A stretch of DNA of 64,000 bases, taken from contig NZ_CP118259.1 in the NCBI RefSeq assembly GCF_013337045.2, positions 1,116,001-1,180,000 on the forward strand. Direction: 5' to 3'. The stretch comes from Agrobacterium vitis. GTDB taxonomy: Bacteria; Pseudomonadota; Alphaproteobacteria; Rhizobiales; Rhizobiaceae. The notes beneath the pieces were generated by a model that had not been told where the DNA came from, did not search any database, and worked only from the letters and a program-made list of their open reading frames with translations. Position numbers and translations under genes: made by a program. The first letter of the stretch is position 1, and each line of letters begins with the position of its first letter. Of this stretch, positions 9,448 through 23,815 are shown piece by piece.

Positions 9448-10305
9448 ATGACAGTCCAGAACGGCAGCGCGCGCCCCACGACCGCCAGCATCCAGGCCTT
9501 TACGGACTGGCAGGCGTTGCTCGGCCGTTTCACTCACATTGTCCTCGTCGCCAACAGCGAGGAGGCCAATGTGGACAGGCTGCGGCGGGAGTTGCCGCAA
9601 ACCGCCTTGTTCGTGTTTTTCAACAAGGTCTACAAGATCCTCGACAAGCCGTTCGATCGCCCGTCTCTGCTGGTGGCACGCAGTGGTTCGGTTGGCGCCA
9701 ACATCGTTTACCGCAAGGAAGTCAAGAACGTGCTTGGCTATTTTCCGGACGATGCATTTCTGGGCGTGATGAATGTCAGGGCCCATCCTGGCGAATTGTT
9801 CAGTGATGCCACAAAATTCGAAGGGGCTGCGGTCGGCCATCTGGATCTCTCCAGCCATTTTTCCAGTTTTTATCCTGACGATCATATTCCGACCAGCGGA
9901 TTTGCCTTGGCCTTGTGGCTGAGCGAGTACCTGCCCGAAAAGACCATCCTGTTGGATGGGTTTTCAGCGCGGCGCAGTGAGAAATGGAAAGTCTTTCATT
10001 TGCATGACTGGACATTCGAACAGGTCGTGCTGCGATTGTTCATCCATTCCGGCAAACTTGTCGCTCCTGGAGCAGCCGAGAAAAATGCTTATGCTGCGTT
10101 GCTGCAACGATTCCCTGATTTGAGCGAGGGGGCGGTTGCGCTGTCTGCCGCTGACGTGCTGGCCAGCCGTCTTGAAGGGGCAAACAAGGAAATCGATAAG
10201 CTGATTTCCGTCACCAAGATCCTGCGCTGGTTCTATCAGCTTTCCAAAAAGCTGAAGCCGAAAACCAGAAAACAGCGATTGAACGCCAAGAAGGCGAAGA
10301 ACTGA
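9448..10305 (+). CDS. Putative glycosyltransferase with sialyl-motif-like features (GT29-like?)
   Basis: A 285-residue cytoplasmic protein, translationally coupled to the preceding glycosyltransferase (2-bp gap). I do not recognise a firm family, but several features resemble sialyltransferase-type (GT29) motifs. An early strand HIVLVANSEEAN is in the position of motif L. PTSGFALALWLSEYLPEKTI followed by LLDGF resembles motif S, and HDWTFE fits the HxxxxE pattern of motif VS. The C-terminal 40 residues are strongly basic (KKLKPKTRKQRLNAKKAKN), which could hold the protein at the inner membrane face. The start ATG at 9448 is preferred over one at 9397 inside the upstream gene. The GT29 relation is inference from motifs only. 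Confidence 0.55.
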   Translation: MTVQNGSARPTTASIQAFTDWQALLGRFTHIVLVANSEEANVDRLRRELPQTALFVFFNKVYKILDKPFDRPSLLVARSGSVGANIVYRKEVKNVLGYFPDDAFLGVMNVRAHPGELFSDATKFEGAAVGHLDLSSHFSSFYPDDHIPTSGFALALWLSEYLPEKTILLDGFSARRSEKWKVFHLHDWTFEQVVLRLFIHSGKLVAPGAAEKNAYAALLQRFPDLSEGAVALSAADVLASRLEGANKEIDKLISVTKILRWFYQLSKKLKPKTRKQRLNAKKAKN

Positions 10306-10341
10306 TCAAAGTCTTGTCATGCTGCAACGCAAAAATGTGAT

Positions 10342-10370
10342 TTGCGGTCAAGAGAGCTGTTCGTTTATAT
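10342..10370 (+). promoter_or_regulatory. Candidate promoter for the 10442 gene
   Basis: TTGCGG (10342-10347), a 17-nt spacer and TTATAT (10365-10370) lie about 70 bp before the ATG, in an AT-rich stretch unlike the surrounding coding DNA. Confidence 0.35.
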
Positions 10371-10441
10371 AGCTTTATAACTATCTACGCCGTCCCGTTT
10401 TGCCTGGGCCGAGCCCACCCTGAACACATAAAGATGCGTCT

Positions 10442-11095
10442 ATGATTCGTCTGATGTGCGCGGTTGCGATTGCGCCTTTTTTGATTCTACCATTTTCCTG
10501 GGCTGGTCACGCTGCCGACTTTGGCCGGCCGCTCATCTGGAACGTCTCACGCAACGGCACGAGTGGCGTTGCCATTCAAACCGGCGTTCAGTTGCGCAAT
10601 GCCTTTGAACCGAAAATAGGTGTCGATACCTCTGTTATTGCCACCAAGAGCGGGCAGGTGGATCAATCCACGCTGCCGTTGCGGCTTTGGGGACGGGTGC
10701 GACTGGAAGGGAGCGACAAAACCAATGGGCCTGCGACCTATCTCAATACCAGTTTCACGCCCGCAACGGGTGCCTCCAGCCTGTCGATGGAGCGTGCCTG
10801 GAACTGGACGTTGACACCTGATTTCACGCTTGGCTCGACGCGCATTATAGAGGTGCGCCGAGTTAGTGGTGATGGGGCGGGGCTGTCTGCAAGCCAGCGG
10901 TTGGATTTGTCCATGCCGGATTGGTCGGCGTCGCTCTACAGCGAAGCAGGCATCGACCAGCTGGATGCGACGACGACTGGATCTGTCGGTATCGAGAAAA
11001 AGGTTTTCGGCGATGTCGGTCTTTCCGCCGCTATGACCAATCTGCTCGATGCGCCTTCGACGACCTTCCGGGCAAGCTATAGCCGTCACTGGTAG
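10442..11095 (+). CDS. Predicted outer-membrane or periplasmic protein, unknown function
   Basis: The 217-residue protein starts with a signal peptide (MIRLMCAVAIAPFLILPFSWAGHAA, cleavage near residue 25). The mature part shows alternating amphipathic beta stretches (SGVAIQTGVQLRN, LWGRVRLEG, SASLYSEAGI, FRASYSRHW) and ends in a C-terminal Trp, as many beta-barrel proteins end in an aromatic residue. There are no cysteines in the mature protein. It follows the glycosyltransferase pair by 136 bp with its own possible promoter. I do not recognise a family; a small beta-barrel is the best guess. Confidence 0.6.
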   Translation: MIRLMCAVAIAPFLILPFSWAGHAADFGRPLIWNVSRNGTSGVAIQTGVQLRNAFEPKIGVDTSVIATKSGQVDQSTLPLRLWGRVRLEGSDKTNGPATYLNTSFTPATGASSLSMERAWNWTLTPDFTLGSTRIIEVRRVSGDGAGLSASQRLDLSMPDWSASLYSEAGIDQLDATTTGSVGIEKKVFGDVGLSAAMTNLLDAPSTTFRASYSRHW

Positions 11096-11216
11096 GAAAA
11101 CGGTATTTTGTTCTGAATGTGCAAAAAACCCTCTTGCCAATCGTCACCGACCGTCTTAAACGGAGCGCCAAGCAACGGACGGGATGGCCATAGGCACATC
11201 ACTCGGACGTGCAGAT

Positions 11217-11292
<76 letters not shown>

Positions 11293-11373
11293 TTTTTCAC
11301 ACAGTGTTGGAATTGATTTTTTCGGCTGGTGGGTTTTGGCGTTGTAGAATTTGTTTAAATGTCGGTTTTGCCC

Positions 11374-11402
11374 TTGTTAAAGTGAGAATCGGCGTTTATG
11401 TA
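11374..11402 (+). promoter_or_regulatory. Candidate promoter for secE-nusG
   Basis: TTGTTA (11374-11379), a 17-nt spacer and TATGTA (11397-11402) lie about 70 bp before secE and after tRNA-Trp. Confidence 0.4.
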
Positions 11403-11474
11403 ACACTCAAACAGACACGCGGTGCGTGGGGCTGATCTTTTCAGCTTTACGTGCCGTAAATGCGTGGGCATTAG

Positions 11475-11675
11475 ATGGCATCGAAGACTAATCCATTTGC
11501 GTTTTTGCAGCAGGTTCGCTCTGAAACGTCCAAAGTCACCTGGCCGTCGCGCCGCGAGACTGTGATCTCGACGCTGATGGTGTTGGCCATGGTGATTTTT
11601 GCCTCGCTGTTTTTCTTTGCGGCGGATCAGGTTATTGGCTGGGTTTTGAGCCTTGTCCTGAATCTCGGCAATTAA
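11475..11675 (+). CDS. secE: Preprotein translocase subunit SecE
   Basis: SecE is the small essential subunit that clamps SecY in the Sec translocon. The 66-residue protein has the short single-span form typical of alphaproteobacteria. It contains the conserved amphipathic helix [16 protein letters not shown] (residues 14-29, with the K-V-TWPS signature) and one membrane segment (about 33-60). It lies between tRNA-Trp and nusG, with 16 bp to nusG. Confidence 0.97.
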   Translation: MASKTNPFAFLQQVRSETSKVTWPSRRETVISTLMVLAMVIFASLFFFAADQVIGWVLSLVLNLGN

Positions 11676-11691
11676 CAGGACGGGAACGAAC

Positions 11692-12222
11692 ATGGCTGCA
11701 CGTTGGTATATCGTCCACGCATATTCTAATTTTGAAAAGAAAGTCGCGGAATCGATTGAAGAGAAGGCTCGCCAAAAGGGTCTTGAGCATCTCTTTGAGA
11801 AAATCCTCGTTCCGACCGAAAAGGTCGTCGAGGTTCGTCGCGGCCGCAAGGTGGACAGCGAACGCAAGTTCTTCCCTGGCTATGTGCTGGTGCGGGCGAA
11901 TTTGACGGATGAGGTGTATCACCTGATTAAGAATACCCCGAAGGTTACGGGCTTCCTTGGTTCCGACAATAAGCCGGTTCCGATTCCTGATTATGAAGCT
12001 GATCGCATTCTCGGTCAGGTTCAGGAAGGTGTCGAGCGTCCCAAGTCGTCGCTTTCCTTCGAGATCGGTGAGCAGGTTCGTGTTTCTGACGGTCCTTTTG
12101 CATCCTTCAACGGTGTTGTTCAGGATGTTGACGAAGAGCGGTCGCGCCTTAAGGTCGAAGTGTCGATCTTTGGCCGCGCTACACCGGTCGAGCTTGAATA
12201 CAGTCAGGTCGAAAAGGTCTGA
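11692..12222 (+). CDS. nusG: Transcription termination/antitermination factor NusG
   Basis: NusG binds RNA polymerase, suppresses pausing and links transcription to Rho or to the ribosome. The 176-residue protein has the NGN domain starting [20 protein letters not shown], the internal FPGYVLV segment and a C-terminal KOW domain ([23 protein letters not shown]). The length is normal. It is co-transcribed with secE. A small hairpin (12229-12246) follows before rplK. Confidence 0.98.
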   Translation: MAARWYIVHAYSNFEKKVAESIEEKARQKGLEHLFEKILVPTEKVVEVRRGRKVDSERKFFPGYVLVRANLTDEVYHLIKNTPKVTGFLGSDNKPVPIPDYEADRILGQVQEGVERPKSSLSFEIGEQVRVSDGPFASFNGVVQDVDEERSRLKVEVSIFGRATPVELEYSQVEKV

Positions 12223-12228
12223 TTGCTG

Positions 12229-12249
12229 CGGGAGGGAAACCTCCCGTTT
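12229..12249 (+). terminator. Short hairpin with T tract between nusG and rplK
   Basis: CGGGAGG and CCTCCCG pair over 7 bp around a GAAA tetraloop, followed by TTTC. The T tract is short, so this may be a weak terminator or attenuator between nusG and the L11 genes rather than a full stop. Confidence 0.5.
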
Positions 12250-12368
12250 CGCGTGGGAGTGCGGCGGTCTCTTAAGCCGGACCGTTCATACGCACCACGC
12301 AACCGCAGCCGCCGGCATATCCGGCATGAGTGGGCCGGGCAACCGGTCTGATAGAAAGGCAGAGAGAA

Positions 12369-12800
12369 ATGGCTAAAAAAGTTGCAGGCCAGCTCAAGCT
12401 TCAGGTCAAGGCAGGATCGGCTAACCCGTCCCCGCCAATCGGTCCTGCGCTTGGTCAGCGTGGCGTAAATATCATGGAATTCTGCAAGGCGTTCAATGCC
12501 GCCACGCAGGAAATGGAAAAGGGCATGCCGATTCCGGTCGTCATCACCTATTACCAGGACAAGTCCTTCACCTTCATCATGAAGCAGCCGCCAGTTACCT
12601 ACTGGCTGAAGAAGGAAGCAAAGATCCAGTCTGGCTCGAAGACTCCGGGCAAGGGTGCAAAGGTTGGTACCATCACCAAGGCTCAGGTTCGTACGATCGC
12701 CGAAGCCAAGATGAAGGATCTGAATGCTGCCGACGTTGACGGCGCTATGGCAATGGTCGAGGGTTCTGCCCGCTCCATGGGCCTGGAAGTGGTAGGTTAA
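12369..12800 (+). CDS. rplK: 50S ribosomal protein L11
   Basis: L11 forms the GTPase-associated centre with 23S rRNA. The 143-residue protein has the N-terminal domain with the proline-rich [18 protein letters not shown] and the C-terminal rRNA-binding domain ending [19 protein letters not shown] chose ATG 12369 because GAGAGAA precedes it and [13 protein letters not shown] matches the family start; an upstream ATG at 12330 would add 13 unrelated residues. It is 2 bp from rplA. Confidence 0.98.
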   Translation: MAKKVAGQLKLQVKAGSANPSPPIGPALGQRGVNIMEFCKAFNAATQEMEKGMPIPVVITYYQDKSFTFIMKQPPVTYWLKKEAKIQSGSKTPGKGAKVGTITKAQVRTIAEAKMKDLNAADVDGAMAMVEGSARSMGLEVVG

Positions 12801-12802
12801 TC

Positions 12803-13498
12803 ATGGCAAAGCTTGCAAAGCGTATTCAGAAGATCCGCGAAGGCGTTGATCCCACCAAGCTGGTTGCCCTGTCCGACGCCATTTCGATGGTCAAGGAACG
12901 TGCCGTTGCCAAGTTCGATGAAACCATCGAAATCGCCATGAACCTTGGCGTTGATCCGCGTCACGCCGACCAGATGGTCCGTGGCGTTGTCAACCTGCCG
13001 AATGGCACTGGCCGCGACGTTCGCGTTGCTGTCTTCGCTCGTGGCGCCAAGGCTGATGAAGCCCGCGCAGCTGGCGCAGAAGTTGTTGGCGCCGAAGACC
13101 TGGTCGAAATCGTCCAGGGCGGCAAGATCGACTTTGACCGTTGCATCGCAACGCCTGACATGATGCCGCTGGTCGGCCGCCTCGGTAAGGTTCTCGGCCC
13201 ACGTGGCATGATGCCGAACCCGAAGGTTGGCACTGTGACCATGGATGTCGCAGGCGCTGTCAAGGCTTCCAAGGGTGGCGCCGTCGAGTTCCGCGTCGAA
13301 AAGGCTGGTATCATCCATGCCGGTATCGGCAAGGCCTCGTTTGAAGCCAAGGCTCTTGAAGAAAACATCAAGGCTTTCGCTGACGCCGTCATCAAGGCAA
13401 AGCCAGCTGGCGCCAAGGGTAACTACGTCAAGCGCGTAGCGATCTCCTCGACCATGGGTCCTGGCGTCAAGATCGACCCTTCGTCGGTCACAGCTTAA
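12803..13498 (+). CDS. rplA: 50S ribosomal protein L1
   Basis: L1 forms the mobile stalk that helps release deacylated tRNA from the E site, and in many bacteria it represses its own L11-L1 mRNA. The 231-residue protein has the signature [21 protein letters not shown] in the middle and ends DPSSVTA. The ATG is 2 bp after the rplK stop, indicating translational coupling. A 344-bp leader separates it from rplJ. Confidence 0.98.
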   Translation: MAKLAKRIQKIREGVDPTKLVALSDAISMVKERAVAKFDETIEIAMNLGVDPRHADQMVRGVVNLPNGTGRDVRVAVFARGAKADEARAAGAEVVGAEDLVEIVQGGKIDFDRCIATPDMMPLVGRLGKVLGPRGMMPNPKVGTVTMDVAGAVKASKGGAVEFRVEKAGIIHAGIGKASFEAKALEENIKAFADAVIKAKPAGAKGNYVKRVAISSTMGPGVKIDPSSVTA

Positions 13499-13842
13499 AT
13501 TTCTCGGGGTGTTTTGCCCCGTATCCAAGAATTCCCGGTCCTTCGGGACCGGGAATGTCCGGTTTTATCACCGGATTTCCTGTCCGAGATTGTGGGCGGC
13601 CTTGCGGCCTTAATAACTGCCTGCATGAGACGGGTAAGACCCGAAATTCTTCACGGACGCCAAGGCGTTACGGAAGTGTCGGTTCGAGCCTTGTGTGCCT
13701 TGTGCCTGACGCCTTCGGGTGACAGTGCGGGGGGACAGGATCCTCAAGCGTCGCTTGGGATCTGACGAGTTTAGATCCCTTGAGGCAAAGGCAAACCCGA
13801 TGGGGCCTGCAGGATTGCGGTCCCGTCTACTGGAGACAGACA
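13499..13842 (+). promoter_or_regulatory. Long structured leader before rplJL (candidate L10 leader)
   Basis: This 344-bp non-coding stretch holds several hairpins. One has arms CGGGG/CCCCG near 13505-13521. A perfect 11-bp stem with a C(UUCG)G tetraloop lies at 13531-13556. More GC-rich pairings follow up to about 13800. In other bacteria the L10-L7/L12 complex binds such a leader to repress translation of rplJL. Position and structure fit that role, but I cannot identify the kink-turn by eye. Confidence 0.5.
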
Positions 13843-14361
13843 GTGGAAAGAGCGGAAAAACGCGAATTCGTCACAGAACTGAACGAAGTCTTCAAGGCTT
13901 CTGGTTCGGTTGTTGTGGCCCACTATGCTGGTGTCACGGTTGCGCAGATGAACGACTTCCGTTCAAAAATGCGTGCTGCTGGCGGCACCGTCAAAGTCGC
14001 GAAGAACCGTCTGGCCAAGATCGCTCTTCAGGGCACGGAGTCGGAAGGGATGACAGATCTCTTCAAGGGCCAGACGCTGATTGCTTACAGCGTCGACCCG
14101 ATCACGGCTCCGAAAGTCGTCATGGACTTTGCCAAGACCAACGACAAGCTCGTTGTTCTCGGTGGTTCCATGGGAACAACCACGCTCTCCGTGGATGCAG
14201 TCAAGTCGCTTGCGACCCTGCCTTCGCTGGACGAGTTGCGTGCAAAGCTGGTCGGCATGATTCAGACCCCGGCTACTCGCATCGCAGGCGTTGTTCAGGC
14301 ACCGGCAGCTCAGCTTGCTCGCGTGTTTGCGGCTTATGCCAAGAAGGACGAAGCCGCGTAA
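13843..14361 (+). CDS. rplJ: 50S ribosomal protein L10
   Basis: L10 anchors the L7/L12 dimers to the ribosome. With the GTG start at 13843 (after TGGAGACAGACA) the protein has 172 residues, beginning with the family start [17 protein letters not shown]. An ATG at 13780 would add 21 unrelated residues. The conserved [20 protein letters not shown] segment is present. The C-terminal helix that binds L7/L12 ends [10 protein letters not shown]. rplL follows after 69 bp. Confidence 0.97.
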
Positions 14362-14430
14362 GGCGGTTTTTCGCTGTTCATACCCAAAACCAGTTCGTTT
14401 CGAACCGAACACTGATAAAGGACTAGTAAA

Positions 14431-14805
14431 ATGGCTGATCTCGCTAAGATCGTAGAAGACCTCTCCTCTTTGACCGTTCTGGAAGCTGCTGAGCTTTCCA
14501 AGCTGCTCGAAGAAAAGTGGGGCGTATCTGCAGCTGCTCCTGTGGCTGTTGCTGCTGCTGGCGGCGCTGCTGCTGCAGTTGTTGAAGAAGAAAAGACCGA
14601 ATTCGACGTTATCCTGACGGATGCCGGCGCAAACAAGATCAACGTCATCAAGGAAGTTCGCGCGATCACAGGCCTCGGCCTGAAGGAAGCCAAGGACCTC
14701 GTTGAAGGCGCTCCTAAGGCTGTCAAGGAAGCCGTTTCCAAGGCTGAAGCTGCAGACCTGAAGAAGAAGCTTGAAGACGCTGGCGCCAAGGTTGACGTCA
14801 AGTAA
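14431..14805 (+). CDS. rplL: 50S ribosomal protein L7/L12
   Basis: It forms the multi-copy stalk that recruits translation GTPases. The 124-residue protein has the N-terminal dimerisation helices ([21 protein letters not shown]), an Ala/Val-rich hinge (about 30-50) and the globular C-terminal domain with [20 protein letters not shown]. The preceding AAAGGA is at a normal distance. Two hairpins separate it from rpoB. Confidence 0.98.
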   Translation: MADLAKIVEDLSSLTVLEAAELSKLLEEKWGVSAAAPVAVAAAGGAAAAVVEEEKTEFDVILTDAGANKINVIKEVRAITGLGLKEAKDLVEGAPKAVKEAVSKAEAADLKKKLEDAGAKVDVK

Positions 14806-14868
14806 TTCAGACTTTCGGCTCCGGCGAGGGTGCAAACTCTTTCCGGAGCCGTTCTCCTGACGGAAATT

Positions 14869-14904
14869 ATTACCCAAAAGCCGGTAAAACGGCTTTTGGG
14901 TAAT
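14869..14904 (+). repeat. 15-bp perfect inverted repeat in the rplL-rpoB spacer
   Basis: The arms ATTACCCAAAAGCCG (14869-14883) and its exact complement (14890-14904) flank a GTAAAA loop. There is no T tract after it. A second shorter hairpin (GGCTCCGG/CCGGAGCC, 14817-14850) precedes it. In E. coli the same junction has an attenuator and an RNase III processing site; this hairpin is in the right place for either role. Confidence 0.8.
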
Positions 14905-15058
14905 GGGTTCTCAAGAGGATGGTTCCGATCAGGCGTTCAAGGCAAACCGGCCTTTCCGCCTGAACTGGAACGAGATTGACGATCCATGATTGACGGAGCC
15001 GCCTGGCCAGCGGTGTTCGTCTGTTGCAGGCCCGGGTGCAAACTGACAAGGAGCGACG

Positions 15059-18000
15059 ATGGCTCAGACCCTTTCCTTTAACGGTCGCAGGCGCGTACGC
15101 AAGTTTTTCGGAAAAATTCCAGAAGTCGCAGAAATGCCGAACCTCATCGAGGTTCAGAAGGCATCTTACGATCAGTTCCTCATGGTTGACGAGCCGGAAG
15201 GTGGTCGTCCCGACGAGGGACTTCAAACCGTTTTCAAGTCCGTCTTCCCGATCACCGATTTTTCCGGTGCCTCGATGCTGGAATTCGTGTCCTACGAATT
15301 CGAGCCGCCGAAGTTCGACGTCGATGAATGCCGCCAGCGCGATCTGACCTATGCAGCACCGCTGAAGGTTACGTTGCGCCTGATCGTGTTCGATATTGAT
15401 GAAGATACGGGCGCCCGCTCGATCAAGGACATCAAGGAACAGTCGGTCTACATGGGCGACATGCCTCTGATGACCAATAACGGCACGTTTATCGTCAACG
15501 GCACCGAGCGCGTTATTGTCTCGCAGATGCACCGTTCGCCGGGCGTGTTCTTCGACCACGACAAGGGCAAGAGCCATTCCTCCGGCAAGCTGCTGTTTGC
15601 TGCCCGCGTCATTCCTTACCGCGGTTCCTGGCTCGATATCGAATTCGACGCCAAGGACATCGTCCACGCCCGTATCGACCGCCGCCGCAAGATCCCCGTG
15701 ACCTCGCTGCTGATGGCGCTGGGCATGGACGGCGAAGAAATCCTGTCGACCTTCTATTCGAAGTCCGACTACAAGCGCGATGGCAAGGGCTGGCGCGTGC
15801 CGTTCCAGGCGGAAACGCTGAAGGGTTCCAAGACGCTCGTCGACATGGTCGATGCCGATAGCGGCGAAGTCGTTGTCGAAGCCGGCAAGAAGCTCACCCC
15901 GCGTCTTCTGCGTCAGTTGCAGGACAAGGGTCTGAAGGCCCTTAAGGCGACCGACGAAGACCTCTACGGTAATTATCTGGCCGAAGACATCGTTAATTTC
16001 GCAACCGGCGAGATCTATCTCGAAGCTGGTGACGAAATCGACGAAAAGACCCTGCCGATCATTCTGGACGCAGGTTTTGACGAGATCCCGGTTCTGGGCA
16101 TCGATCATATCAATGTCGGCGCCTATATCCGCAACACGCTGGCCGCCGATAAGAACGAAAACCGCCAGGACGCGCTGTTCGACATCTACCGCGTCATGCG
16201 TCCGGGTGAGCCGCCAACCATGGATTCGGCTGAAGCCATGTTCAACTCGCTTTTCTTCGACAGCGAGCGCTATGACCTGTCGGCTGTTGGCCGCGTCAAG
16301 ATGAACATGCGTCTCGACCTCGAAGTGGCCGACACCGTGCGCGTTCTGCGCAAGGAAGACATCCTGGCCGTGGTCAAGATGCTGGTCGAATTGCGCGACG
16401 GCAAGGGCGAAATCGACGACATCGACAACCTCGGCAACCGCCGTGTTCGTTCCGTCGGTGAATTGATGGAGAACCAGTATCGTCTGGGTCTGCTGCGCAT
16501 GGAGCGCGCCATCAAGGAACGCATGTCGTCGATCGAAATCGACACGGTCATGCCGCAGGATCTGATCAACGCCAAGCCTGCTGCTGCTGCTGTGCGCGAA
16601 TTCTTCGGTTCGTCCCAGCTCAGCCAGTTCATGGACCAGGTCAATCCGCTGTCGGAAATCACCCACAAGCGCCGTCTATCGGCTCTTGGACCGGGTGGTC
16701 TGACCCGCGAGCGCGCCGGCTTTGAAGTGCGCGACGTGCATCCAACCCATTATGGCCGTATTTGCCCGATTGAGACGCCTGAAGGCCCGAATATCGGTCT
16801 GATCAACTCGCTTGCCACCTTCGCACGGGTCAACAAATACGGCTTCATCGAAAGCCCGTATCGTAAGATCATCGACGGCGTTGTGACCAAGGACGTGATC
16901 TACCTTTCCGCTATGGAAGAGGCCAAGTATTACGTCGCGCAGGCCAATGCCGAGCTGAACGCGGAAGGCCAATTCGTCGAGGAATTCGTCGTTTGCCGTC
17001 ACGCTGGGGAAGTGATGCTGTCGCCGCGCGACACCATCAACCTGATGGACGTTTCGCCAAAGCAGCTCGTGTCCGTTGCCGCCGCTCTTATTCCATTCCT
17101 GGAAAACGACGACGCCAACCGCGCGCTGATGGGCTCTAACATGCAGCGTCAGGCTGTTCCGCTGCTGCGGGCCGAAGCCCCGTTCGTTGGGACCGGCATG
17201 GAACCGATCGTGGCACGTGACTCCGGTGCGGCTATCGGCGCCCGTCGTGGTGGCGTGGTCGACCAGGTGGATGCGACGCGTATCGTTATCCGCGCCACGG
17301 AAGATCTCGATGCGGGCAAGTCCGGTGTTGATATCTACCGCCTGCAGAAGTTCCAGCGTTCCAACCAGAATACCTGCGTCAACCAGCGGCCGCTGGTCGC
17401 CGTCGGCGATATTCTGAACAAGGGCGATATCATCGCGGACGGTCCGTCGACCGACCTCGGCGACCTGGCGCTTGGCCGCAACGCGCTCGTCGCGTTCATG
17501 CCGTGGAACGGCTACAACTATGAGGACTCGATCCTCATGTCGGAGCGTATCGTTTCGGAAGACGTCTTCACCTCGATCCATATCGAGGAATTTGAAGTCA
17601 TGGCCCGTGACACCAAGCTTGGGCCGGAAGAAATTACCCGCGATATTCCGAACGTTTCGGAAGAAGCGCTGCGCAACCTCGATGAAGCCGGTATCGTCTA
17701 CATTGGTGCGGAAGTGCAGCCGGGCGATATCCTGGTCGGCAAGATCACTCCTAAGGGCGAAAGCCCGATGACGCCGGAAGAAAAGCTTCTGCGCGCCATC
17801 TTCGGTGAAAAGGCTTCCGACGTCCGCGATACCTCGATGCGCATGCCTCCGGGCACGTTCGGGACCATTGTCGAAGTTCGTGTTTTCAACCGCCACGGCG
17901 TTGAAAAGGACGAGCGTGCCATGGCCATCGAGCGCGAGGAAATTGAACGTCTCGCCAAGGACCGTGACGACGAACAGGCGATTCTGGACCGCAACGTCTA

Positions 18001-19198
18001 TGGTCGTTTGCTCGACACGCTGCGCGGTCAGGTTTCGATTGCCGGTCCGAAAGGCTTCAAGAAGGGCGTTGAGCTTAACAACGCCGTCATTTCTGAATAT
18101 CCGCGTTCGCAATGGTGGATGTTTGCCGTTGAAGACGAGAAGGTTCAAAGCGAGCTGGAAGCGCTTCGCGGCCAGTACGACGAATCCAAGTCGCGACTTG
18201 AGCAGCGCTTCATGGACAAGGTCGAAAAGGTCCAGCGCGGCGATGAAATGCCTCCGGGCGTCATGAAGATGGTCAAGGTCTTTGTTGCTGTGAAGCGCAA
18301 GATTCAGCCAGGCGACAAGATGGCTGGCCGTCACGGTAACAAGGGTGTCGTGTCGCGCATCGTTCCGGTCGAAGACATGCCGTTCCTGGAAGACGGTACG
18401 CATGTCGATATCGTTCTGAACCCGCTCGGCGTGCCGTCGCGTATGAATGTCGGCCAGATTCTTGAAACCCACCTTGCCTGGGCTTGCGCCGGCATGGGTC
18501 GCAAGATCGGGCAGATGCTTGAAGACTACCACAAGCATCTCGACATTACCGAGCTCAGGACGGAACTGGTCGATCTCTACGCCAGCGAGTCGCATGACGA
18601 AGTGGCCAAATTCGACGACGAGTCGCTGCTGCGGCTGGCTGATCAGGCCAAGAGCGGCCTTTCCATCGCAACGCCGGTTTTCGACGGTGCGCATGAAAGC
18701 GACGTTTCGGAAATGCTGACCCGCGCCGGTCTGCACACGTCTGGCCAGTCGGTGCTCTATGATGGACGGACGGGTGAAACCTTCGACCGTAAGGTCACGG
18801 TTGGTTATATGTACATGATCAAGCTCAACCACTTGGTTGACGACAAGATCCATGCGCGTTCCATCGGTCCTTACTCGCTTGTGACCCAGCAGCCTTTGGG
18901 CGGCAAGGCACAGTTCGGCGGTCAGCGCTTCGGGGAAATGGAAGTCTGGGCTCTGGAAGCTTACGGCGCCGCCTACACCCTGCAGGAAATGCTGACGGTG
19001 AAGTCGGACGACGTGGCCGGTCGTACCAAGGTCTACGAGGCGATTGTCCGGGGCGACGATACGTTCGAAGCCGGTATTCCAGAAAGCTTCAACGTTCTCG
19101 TCAAGGAAATGCGGTCGCTTGGTCTGTCGGTCGAGCTGGAGAATTCCAAGCTCGAAACGGTTGATACCGTCAACCCGTTGCCGGACGCTGCGGAATAA
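15059..19198 (+). CDS. rpoB: DNA-directed RNA polymerase subunit beta
   Basis: The 1379-residue beta subunit forms half of the catalytic cleft. The rifampicin-binding region reads [28 protein letters not shown] with the Asp, His and Ser that are mutated in resistant strains all in the sensitive state. The conserved [13 protein letters not shown] segment and the C-terminal [26 protein letters not shown] are present. An ATG start after GGAGCGACG is clear. The protein is slightly longer than the E. coli subunit (1342), as usual for Rhizobiales. It is transcribed with rplKAJL and rpoC. Confidence 0.99.
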   Translation: MAQTLSFNGRRRVRKFFGKIPEVAEMPNLIEVQKASYDQFLMVDEPEGGRPDEGLQTVFKSVFPITDFSGASMLEFVSYEFEPPKFDVDECRQRDLTYAAPLKVTLRLIVFDIDEDTGARSIKDIKEQSVYMGDMPLMTNNGTFIVNGTERVIVSQMHRSPGVFFDHDKGKSHSSGKLLFAARVIPYRGSWLDIEFDAKDIVHARIDRRRKIPVTSLLMALGMDGEEILSTFYSKSDYKRDGKGWRVPFQAETLKGSKTLVDMVDADSGEVVVEAGKKLTPRLLRQLQDKGLKALKATDEDLYGNYLAEDIVNFATGEIYLEAGDEIDEKTLPIILDAGFDEIPVLGIDHINVGAYIRNTLAADKNENRQDALFDIYRVMRPGEPPTMDSAEAMFNSLFFDSERYDLSAVGRVKMNMRLDLEVADTVRVLRKEDILAVVKMLVELRDGKGEIDDIDNLGNRRVRSVGELMENQYRLGLLRMERAIKERMSSIEIDTVMPQDLINAKPAAAAVREFFGSSQLSQFMDQVNPLSEITHKRRLSALGPGGLTRERAGFEVRDVHPTHYGRICPIETPEGPNIGLINSLATFARVNKYGFIESPYRKIIDGVVTKDVIYLSAMEEAKYYVAQANAELNAEGQFVEEFVVCRHAGEVMLSPRDTINLMDVSPKQLVSVAAALIPFLENDDANRALMGSNMQRQAVPLLRAEAPFVGTGMEPIVARDSGAAIGARRGGVVDQVDATRIVIRATEDLDAGKSGVDIYRLQKFQRSNQNTCVNQRPLVAVGDILNKGDIIADGPSTDLGDLALGRNALVAFMPWNGYNYEDSILMSERIVSEDVFTSIHIEEFEVMARDTKLGPEEITRDIPNVSEEALRNLDEAGIVYIGAEVQPGDILVGKITPKGESPMTPEEKLLRAIFGEKASDVRDTSMRMPPGTFGTIVEVRVFNRHGVEKDERAMAIEREEIERLAKDRDDEQAILDRNVYGRLLDTLRGQVSIAGPKGFKKGVELNNAVISEYPRSQWWMFAVEDEKVQSELEALRGQYDESKSRLEQRFMDKVEKVQRGDEMPPGVMKMVKVFVAVKRKIQPGDKMAGRHGNKGVVSRIVPVEDMPFLEDGTHVDIVLNPLGVPSRMNVGQILETHLAWACAGMGRKIGQMLEDYHKHLDITELRTELVDLYASESHDEVAKFDDESLLRLADQAKSGLSIATPVFDGAHESDVSEMLTRAGLHTSGQSVLYDGRTGETFDRKVTVGYMYMIKLNHLVDDKIHARSIGPYSLVTQQPLGGKAQFGGQRFGEMEVWALEAYGAAYTLQEMLTVKSDDVAGRTKVYEAIVRGDDTFEAGIPESFNVLVKEMRSLGLSVELENSKLETVDTVNPLPDAAE

Positions 19199-19210
19199 CA
19201 GTGACAGTGG

Positions 19211-19267
19211 GGCGCGCGCGTTTCGATGCGCGCGCCGTCCTCCGCCAGTTGTAAAGTTCAACTGGCG
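19211..19267 (+). repeat. Two tandem hairpins in the rpoB-rpoC spacer
   Basis: GGCGCGCGC (19211-19219) pairs with GCGCGCGCC (19228-19236), and CGCCAGTTG (19243-19251) pairs with CAACTGGCG (19259-19267). Both are perfect 9-bp stems without a T tract. They could be RNA processing or stability elements. Confidence 0.65.
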
Positions 19268-19382
19268 CGGGGACTTTTGCCGCATTCAGCGGTTGTTGTC
19301 GTTTTAAGGCGCGGTGCGGCTTCCCGGGAAGGGTCGCAATCGTTGCCAAGCTGAGGGCCCCAGGCCCCACAAGGAGATAGGC

Positions 19383-23594
<4,212 letters not shown>

Positions 23595-23616
23595 TCGGTG
23601 CAGAGCGATTGAAATA

Positions 23617-23650
23617 AAAAAGCCGTCCGGAGCGATCCGGGCGGCTTTTA
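23617..23650 (+). terminator. Rho-independent terminator after rpoC
   Basis: AAAAGCCGTCCGG and CCGGGCGGCTTTT form a stem of about 13 bp with one G-T pair around AGCGAT, ending in a T tract. It closes the rpoBC unit. Confidence 0.88.
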
Positions 23651-23710
23651 CGTTTTCATGATGTTTGCCAGACAGAGAGGTCAAAATCAGCCTCCAGGAA
23701 TGACAAATTC

Positions 23711-23815
23711 TAGAGCATCGTATAGAAAATCGGAACCAGCACGATGCTCTAAGTTTTTGCTTGCGCATCGGATTTATCCGAAAACCGGTTCCCACTGTTC
23801 GGTCCGATGCTCTAG
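23711..23815. repeat. RIME-like Rhizobium intergenic mosaic element
   Basis: The element has two palindromic halves. AGAGCATCGT (23712-23721) pairs with ACGATGCTCT (23741-23750). GCATCGGA (23765-23772) pairs with TCCGATGC (23803-23810) and encloses CCGAAAACCGGTTCCCAC. The repeated AGAGCATCG ends and the internal ATCCGAAAACCGG core are those I know from rhizobial RIME-type intergenic repeats. Its right end supplies the TAG stop of the NUDIX gene on the opposite strand. Confidence 0.8.

Noticed and set aside
14870..19285. Long minus-strand open frames opposite rpoB
   Set aside because: Shadows of rpoB with no ribosome binding site or recognisable domain.
23711..23815. Possible CRISPR or insertion sequence
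   Set aside because: Only two palindromic units without spacers or a transposase; the sequence fits a RIME-type element.
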